This document shows, piece by piece, positions 57,668-64,000 of a DNA stretch of 64,000 nucleotides. Position 1 is the stretch's first letter. Each line of letters opens with the position of its first letter. A model generated the notes under the pieces. It had not been told where the DNA came from. It did no database searches and saw only the letters and a program-made list of their open reading frames with translations. The DNA lies in NCBI GenBank assembly GCA_016169945.1, contig JADLSH010000344.1, positions 930,001-994,000 of the forward strand, read 5' to 3'. Position numbers and translations under genes: made by a program. This DNA is from Trachythela sp. YZ-2020. Lineage: Eukaryota > Cnidaria > Anthozoa > Malacalcyonacea > Clavulariidae.

Positions 57668-60600
57668 TTATTTCAGACGGCGCATCAGTTCTTCAGGACT
57701 CGGGGTTGGCCCAGGGGGAAGATGTACGCTACATGGACATATGAAACGTGATGCGTAGTATAACCATTTGTTATAGGTGAGGTAACCAGACTTGCCTGGT
57801 TCATACCATCCAACGAATTTGTTGGGGACCACTGGAACTGCAAGGAACAAGAATGTTTACAGTAAGTTAAAAACAATAGACAAAAGCGGCTATCAGTACA
57901 GGGTGTAAATCTAAATTTTGAAAAGACTACTAGAGTAAAATGGTCATTATTATATTCATTTTAAAGCGTAGCCATTCAGCTTTCTAACGGTGGGTTTCGT
58001 TTCAAATTTGAACGATTGGTTTGCGAATAATAATATTTTAAGTGACTGTGATTGGAGAATATAAAATTTGAGATGTAATAATAATTAATACTAATATCTT
58101 TTTATCAACAAAGCTATAAAATTGCATAATTATGCGGCATCTAAAACTGATAGGTTCTACAAAATGTTTTCGTGTTCAGTTATTTGAACTAAGGACACCA
58201 ATGACGACTTGTTCGAACAGGCTTTAAAATAAGACCTCGTTATATGGTCCAGTATTCCGAAAATTATTAAGTATAAAAGATGGACTCCGTTTTTTTATAC
58301 ACCTTGTAACTTCATTGATCTGAGCATTAGAATTATCTACAAGAGTGAATAGCTCTTATACATAATTCTAATGCTTGGTTACCTTTGTTTTATTCTATGT
58401 TTTCGCAAACTAAAACAATAGTAACTAGGCATGTGAGTTATCCGAAGTTGTGAAATGGGTAGCAACGATGTAAACAGCGTTAGTTAAATTTGTCTATTCT
58501 ATAGATTTATTCGCGAATTGAGTTTTGTACTTGGGTTTCAATAGTGAGCTGTCATTTGCGTTCTATATAAGGGTTACTCTACCGAGTCTATTTTTCAGAT
58601 CAGAGACACTAACCGTAGGCATGTCTTCTCAAATGATGACACATCACTCTCGGCATCTTGCCTGTGATGACGACGGGAACATACAGGGTATCTGGGGTTT
58701 CAGGGGGTTGTTTAGATACACGTGAGGATGGTGCTCCTGGTGTACCTGGAACACCTTGAGGTCCTCTATCCCCTATTTCTCCTGCTAGTCCCGGGTATCC
58801 CGGCATACCAACGTCACCTAGAAACATGAATTTGAATGTTAGTCAGAACGCGGTGATTCGTGATTTCTAGAAATAACATCTTTAAAAACGATGAACCTAT
58901 TTATCAGGCAATATCCTCTTTGAGTGTTTTAGATGATTTTAAATTTCATTGTCTCAAGCGAAAAAAAACGTTCAAAACTGCATGTAAAATAACTTCTACA
59001 CTTCGTTGTTGAAATATTCTATTTTAGTTGTTTAAAAAGGCATAAATAATAAATTTCGCATCATGTCACCTATAATATTCGGTGCGTTTGATACTGTAGG
59101 ATAGGGATGCGTTCGATTAAGATTCCTATCATGAATAAAATAGAAAATGACCAACCTTTGGGTCCAGGCACCCCCTCAATTCCTTTCTCTCCTTTGCGGC
59201 CTTCAGGACAATAACATGGTGTACCAGTGGGTGGTCTGAATTTCGAAAACGTACCATCCCCCTGGTCGCCTTTTTCACCCGGGAGCCCCTGCATACCCAT
59301 TTGCCCTGGCCATCCTTGTGGTCCGGGGTGACCTGGGAGGCAGTCTGATATTGGGCCAATATGTGTGTCAGCAATCACGTGTTGTACTACAACGAGACAG
59401 CTCAATGCCAGAATTCCAATAATCTAATGCAAAATAAAACGGAGAAATTTAGGAGTTATATATAATACTGTAAATCCTCTGCTAACCCCCCTCCCCTCCC
59501 CCCCCCCCCGAGGCTTATCTATTTCAGGGTAAATATTCTATAACACACACCGGTATTATCCCAGTACTGACAGTACATGTTCACGAACGTGTGGTTAGCT
59601 CTTGACAACTGGACTCTGTAGCTCAGTGGTCAGAGCGCCGCACCTGAATTGCAGGTCCGCAGATTCGATTCCTACACACGCAAAAATCTCACATCTTGTA
59701 ACAAGTCTGCCAACAAGCCGTCAACAAGTTGTCACCGCACTGCTTGTCCCAAGTTGTCAACAAGTATGGAACAACTTGTTAACAAATTGTGACAAGCTTG
59801 ATGGCATTATCAGACTTGTTACAAGGTTGTTCCAACAAGTCCGTTACATGCTTGATATAACAATGTTGTTACAACCTTGAGTTGTCAAACTTGTAACATT
59901 CTTGTTGTATCATGGCTGTGACAGACCTGTTAGAACAACCTTGTAACAGGTCTGATAATGCCATCAAGCTTGTTACAAGTTGTTAACAGCTTGTTCCAAA
60001 CTTGTTACAACAACTGGGAACAAGCAGTGCGAAGACAACTTGTTGACAGCTTGTGAACAGATTTGTAACAACTTGTTTGCAGACTTGTGTCAATTTGTGC
60101 GTTTTTACGTGTGTACCCAAGGGCCTATGGTTGCAATTTTCGCAACTGGTCCAGGTTAGGTCGAAAATATGTACATAATTTTCGCTCGAAATGTCGATCT
60201 ATAAAAAGCCTTGTTTATTTCAATGCACGTTTTAGAAGGCAGAATGAAAGGATTACTGAATGGTTTTCCGTGCAGGATCGTGTGATCCTAACACGCGGGA
60301 TGTCGCGAGACTTTCTGAAAGCATAAAGCGACAAAGAAACAACGGACATTTTAAGAACTCCGCGAAGCGCCTAACATTTTCCGTGCATGATTGTCTCATC
60401 CTGCACGGGTATTGACCAATCACAGCTCGCGTAGTAAACATGTTATTTTAGATTAATGCTTATTGAAGACGGGCGTTAACAGATAGGAAGTAAGAAGCGC
60501 CATCCACCTGCCATCCAACATGGCGGCCAAAATACAAGAAAAGATGTGTTTTCTAACAAATGTTTATATTCTGTTTACTATGATACTAGACATGGTTTTT

Positions 60601-63600
60601 AAAAGCTAAATTGAGTTTTCACGTTAGATTTGGAAAAAACGTAGTTTTTAACGGCATTAGAAAATATTGCTGACGTCAGCAATGCAAATTATTCAAACCT
60701 TTTTAACTCGCGAGAGAATAATTGTATCGACTTGAAATTTGTTATGAATACTTGTTATGATATACAAAATATGTTTAACAGACAGCTTGATAGGTTGCAC
60801 GTTGAAGATTTTCGAATTTGGTCACGTGATGGTGCAAAAACTCTACAAGGTGTCTTCAAAGGAGACCTTTAGAAATTAAAATATCCGGCTTTGTTTGATG
60901 CACGTAATTTATTACTATGCTGAACCCACGGGCACAGAATAAAGATGTATACAGAAGGGCCACTCAGCGGTGCAACGTGTCCTCGTTTTTTTATGCAAAA
61001 ATATGCAGTTTACTGGCCAGAGAAATGGCGGATCAGCCAGTTCGGCGTGCTTATTGGCCAGAAATGGCAATTGACTGGCCAGAGAAATGGCGGCCAACAT
61101 GCGTAATGCGATATGCGCGACCCCAAAATATTCAAAGGTTCCCAAGAGAATGAACCCTCTATATAATAGTTACTCTATGCCACGGGTGCGTAAAACAGAA
61201 TAGACTCTTTCGATAATTACGTCATTTGGCCTGGGAGCCTCACTCCCACGAAGAGTGGGCCAATCACGTTTCGTCTTGATGCACGAAAGCGAGGTTCCCA
61301 GGCCAAATAGGCGGATGTGACGTAATTATCGAAAGAGTGTATTGAATGGACTTTTAAGGTCAGTTCACACGGGCGATTTTTGCTGCGATTTCTAGTGCGA
61401 TTTTCCTCTTTTCATGGATGTGAACGAGTGGATTAGTTAACAATTAGACAACGAGGCCGAATTGTCTATGAGCGAATAGTCAACGAGGCGAAGCCGAGTT
61501 GACTATTCGCTCATAGACAATGAGGGCCATGAGGCCGAGTTGTCTAATTGTTTTAGTATAAACTATAACATTAATTTACACGTCTTGCTGGTTTGCAAAC
61601 CAATCTGAAATTTATATCCTATTAAGGAAGCAAATAGGTCAGTTTTTGTTTGCCTTAAATTGTGTTAAAATTCAACTTTAATTTTAAAATTTCATTGAGT
61701 GTATGTTGTTTTATCTATTTTCTTACCCTTAAAAATTGCCATTGCATATTTTGTTGCCGTTCTGGTTTTTTTTTCTGGTACGAAATAGTCCAAAAAGTCG
61801 TCCAAAAACATCATTAAACACTTCGGCAAAACGCGAATTTTCCGCCATTTTGAATTTTCCTACTAGTGGTCTATCACCAATAGACCATTAGTAGCTCAGC
61901 CAATCACAACGTTGAATTTGTAATAGACTACTAGTAAGTTTATACTAATTATGAATATTATGAGTATATGTACCATCATCTGACCATTCTAACTCATCCA
62001 CTCGTTCGCATCCATCAGAAGAAGAAAATCGCAGCAAAAATCGCCCGTGTGAACTGGCCTTTATGCATACCGAAGTTATTTAAAAGCGTACTTTGAGTCT
62101 GGGCACAGTATAGAGACGACCAGTAGGGCCACTCGTTTGTTTTTTTCTGGCCAATAAGCAAGCTGGACTAACTTTCCTGGCCAGTAAACTGCATATTTTT
62201 GCATAAAAAGCCGGCTACATGTTGCATCGCCGAGTGGCCCTACTGGTCGTCTTTATACTGTGGTCTGGGTCTAATTGTAAAACAGTACAAACTCGTTGCT
62301 CTGTGGTCAGTTGAACCATTTTTTCTCGAGCTGACGGTGTCACTGATTAGTAATTTGACCATTTTTGTGTAGTCACTCTCCTTTTATAATATTAGAAGCT
62401 ATTTTAAATTCCCAGGAGTAGAAAATATTGTACTTAACAAGATAGACTTATTACGCTTCCGTGGGCTCAGCATAATGCATTTTGCTCAGGCATTCAAATT
62501 ATTACAATAGGAAAATTTCAAAAGGTATACTTTTTTTTGAGACACCCTGTGGTACTCAGGCATTTAAATTATAACAATATAAAGGTGAATTTCTAAAGGT
62601 CTCCCTTTTTTTGAGACACCCTGTACAGGGTGTATCAAAAAACTGCAACCCTTTGAAATCAGATATTTTTAGAATTTGCATGACTCAGCACGTACTAATT
62701 GATCCCAAGGGTGCGTAAACACAATATATAGCTATACTGTAGAAAGGAATTTCATGCTTGGGGATGTACACAGTATAGCTATATATTGTGTTTACGCACC
62801 CTTGGGATCAATTAGTGCAGAATCATGCAAATTCTAAAAAATCTGATTTCAAAGGGTTGCAGTTTTTTTGATACACCCTGTATAGTGAACGCCAATAAAT
62901 ATATCGAATCAGTACACAAGTTGTACGTACTTACGGTACTTTTGGAATAGACAATTTCCAAGGAGTATTTAGAGAGTTTTCATTCAAGAAAGGATAAGAC
63001 AACGAACTTCTAAAAATTGAATACTTCTAAAAGTTTCCCCAAGAAGACAACCCCTGATAGGAAAACTGTTGAAACTTCGTGAAATTATGCCAACAAGCAA
63101 AATTTGATGCTGTAGGTTTTACTATTATTTGGAAAATACCAAGTAGTTTCAAGGGCTTTTCAAGTGCCGTTGAACGTCAGAATTTCATTCAAGTAGTATT
63201 CTATGTTTAAGGACTTCAAAGAGTAGCATGAACCATGTTATAAGAGGGGGAACTTATTTAACAGGAGAGGGTGGGAGGGGGGGCTAATAGATTTAAGGTA
63301 CACACTGAGTAATTAACCGTGTTTGAGATGTCTTAAAACTACAGTAAACGACTTCGAGTGTATATAATTATTTATATATATTTAATATTCTCTATTTAAT
63401 TTCTCATGCATTTATATAATAATCAAAGAGAAATGTGGGAATATTACAACAGGTTAACACTAATTACTACGGAATCTTTATTCGTTGCTTTAGATTACCC
63501 ACATGCCAAAGCATGTAAAACAATAAATAATGTACGTATACGACCAATACGAGAAAATTAGTGGCTGTATAAAGTCTGCATAAGTTTTGTAATTGATCAT

Positions 63601-63939
63601 TCTATTCACTGGTTGACACATCTCAGACATGTATATATCAAATTGGGTCAAATATTTACGACAGCCGCTATAAACTTGAACTTTTTTGACCTTCTAGATT
63701 CTAGAAGAAACATGTCTTAAATTAAAAATTCGCATTACTGTGGAAAATCACATTTGCGCAGACCACGTAGACAATGCGTTTCATGTGCGCTAAACTCAAT
63801 ATAAAATGCGCTGGTAAATCAGACTGGAATTTGTCTAGTATACAGCAAGCATTGTCGCTTGTCACCTTGTAAATTCTTACATGAATATCGTCCTTTAAAA
63901 ACCAATATTTTTATACAAACTTACCTGGCCTTTCCCCAT
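57668..63939 (-). CDS. Secreted short-chain collagen-like protein with the GWY/CPC domain (218 residues)
   Basis: Four minus-strand exons: 63939-63925 (MGKGQ), 59423-59156, 58817-58614, 57837-57668; phases 0, 1, 1, identical to the 216-residue paralogue. Exon 1 plus IIGILALSCLVVVQHVIA makes a signal peptide. A first Gly-X-Y run is at about residues 40-62 (GHPGPQGWPG onward), a linker holds GTPCYCPEG, and a second run covers about 83-124. The shared domain reads TLYVPVVITGKMPRVMC, then FVGWYEPGKSGYLTYNKW, LYYASRF, CPC and PPGPTPSPEEL. Domain architecture and intron positions match the 216-residue gene, so the two are tandem duplicates. Extracellular trimer expected from the collagen repeats. 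Exon 1 lies 4.5 kb upstream and is inferred from frame and donor. The sequence past 63939 would be its 5' UTR. Confidence 0.8.
59614..60210 (+). repeat. tRNA-derived SINE (family A) interrupted by CAAGTTGT element copy 5
   Basis: The head at 59614-59672 reads actctgtagctcagtggtca (A box), gcgccgcacctgaattgcag and B-box-like cagattcgattcc. At 59673 it breaks into tacacacgcaaaaatctcac, a CAAGTTGT array ending at 60115 with gcgtttttacgtgtgtac, and SINE sequence resumes (aagggcctatggttgcaatt, then cgcaactgg). It lies in intron 1 of the 218-residue gene. Confidence 0.75.
60909..62477. mobile_element. ~1.57-kb composite of nested inverted repeats
   Basis: The outer arms pair tatgctgaacccacgggcac (left) with ccgtgggctcagcata (right), and caaaaatatgcagtttactgg with ccagtaaactgcatattttt. 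Inside are a hairpin at 61199-61345 (actctttcgataattacgtc / gacgtaattatcgaaagagt) and a separate element at 61355-62062 (ggtcagttcacacgggcgat / atcgcccgtgtgaactggcc) that itself holds an acaattagacaacgaggc palindrome. No coding capacity. Confidence 0.7.
62626..62880. mobile_element. Mariner-like MITE with TA duplication
   Basis: TA on both sides flanks cagggtgtatcaaaaaactg and the inverted cagtttttttgatacaccctg. The arms extend through caaccctttgaaatcagat and a central tatagctata hairpin. Just upstream, 62490-62623 is a direct duplication of about 75 bp ending tttttttgagacaccctg, the end of a related element. Confidence 0.85.
62881..63924. other. Intron 1 end of the 218-residue gene, nothing further recognised
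   Basis: AT-rich sequence. A short taaacgacttcgagtgtat at 63342-63360 also occurs at 1494-1513. No second gene seen. Confidence 0.45.
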
Positions 63940-64000
63940 TGTATTTTGGAAGATTGCGCAGATTCAGTTGTCAAATGCAGTTGATTATTTACGCAGTTTC

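Noticed and set aside
49971..63939. Calling the collagen-like proteins minicollagens
   Set aside because: The Pro-rich flanks and C-x3-C-x3-C-x3-C-x3-CC domains of minicollagens are not present.

Overview
The window is a piece of an animal nuclear genome. Genes are split by GT/AG introns, base composition is AT-rich, and the introns and spacers are packed with short non-autonomous transposons, tRNA-derived SINEs and simple repeats. Gene content (a two-RRM RBPMS/MEC-8-type protein, cytosolic aconitase/IRP1, a Ly6-type protein, short-chain collagen-like secreted proteins) fits an early-branching metazoan, most likely a cnidarian. That placement is inference; no marker here fixes the species. 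There is no bacterial operon, CRISPR array or rRNA, and no intact tRNA gene.

Plus strand, left to right. (1) 1814-9483: the 3' eleven exons of an RBPMS/couch potato/MEC-8-family RNA-binding protein, including a 12-nt microexon; the first exon(s) lie off the left edge. (2) 11896-30250: a complete 20-exon cytosolic aconitase/IRP1 gene. The joined exons stay in frame for 892 residues and keep all three Fe-S cysteines and the known IRP1 RNA/substrate arginines. (3) 34828-35654: a two-exon Ly6/uPAR three-finger protein with signal peptide and probable GPI signal. (4) 37515-38809: a frameshifted WD40-like pseudogene.

Minus strand, 39.7-64 kb: four head-to-tail genes for small secreted proteins that share a C-terminal domain I do not recognise (spaced Met/Val-Pro, Trp-x-Gly-Trp-Tyr, Ser-Gly-Tyr, Trp-x-Tyr, Cys-Pro-Cys). 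Two (49971-55358 and 57668-63939) place two short collagen Gly-X-Y stretches and a Cys-x-Cys linker before the domain. The other two (39687-40752 and 43517-44520) lack collagen, encode what reads as the same 111-residue protein, and sit in a roughly 3.7-4 kb tandem duplication. All four have a phase-1 intron at the same place inside the shared domain, so they are one family. This cluster is the best candidate for something undescribed.

Mobile and repeat layer: hAT-like MITEs with perfect 8-bp target duplications, TTAA-flanked elements sharing one TTAA, a TA-flanked mariner-like MITE, a 1.9-kb foldback palindrome, a family with ACACGTAAAAAC ends and CAAGTTGT-rich cores, nested insertions at 52.6-54.3 kb and 59.6-60.2 kb, and long pentamer, 15-mer and 21-mer arrays inside introns. 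Exon borders come from reading GT/AG sites, frame continuity and family similarity by eye; no alignment program was run.
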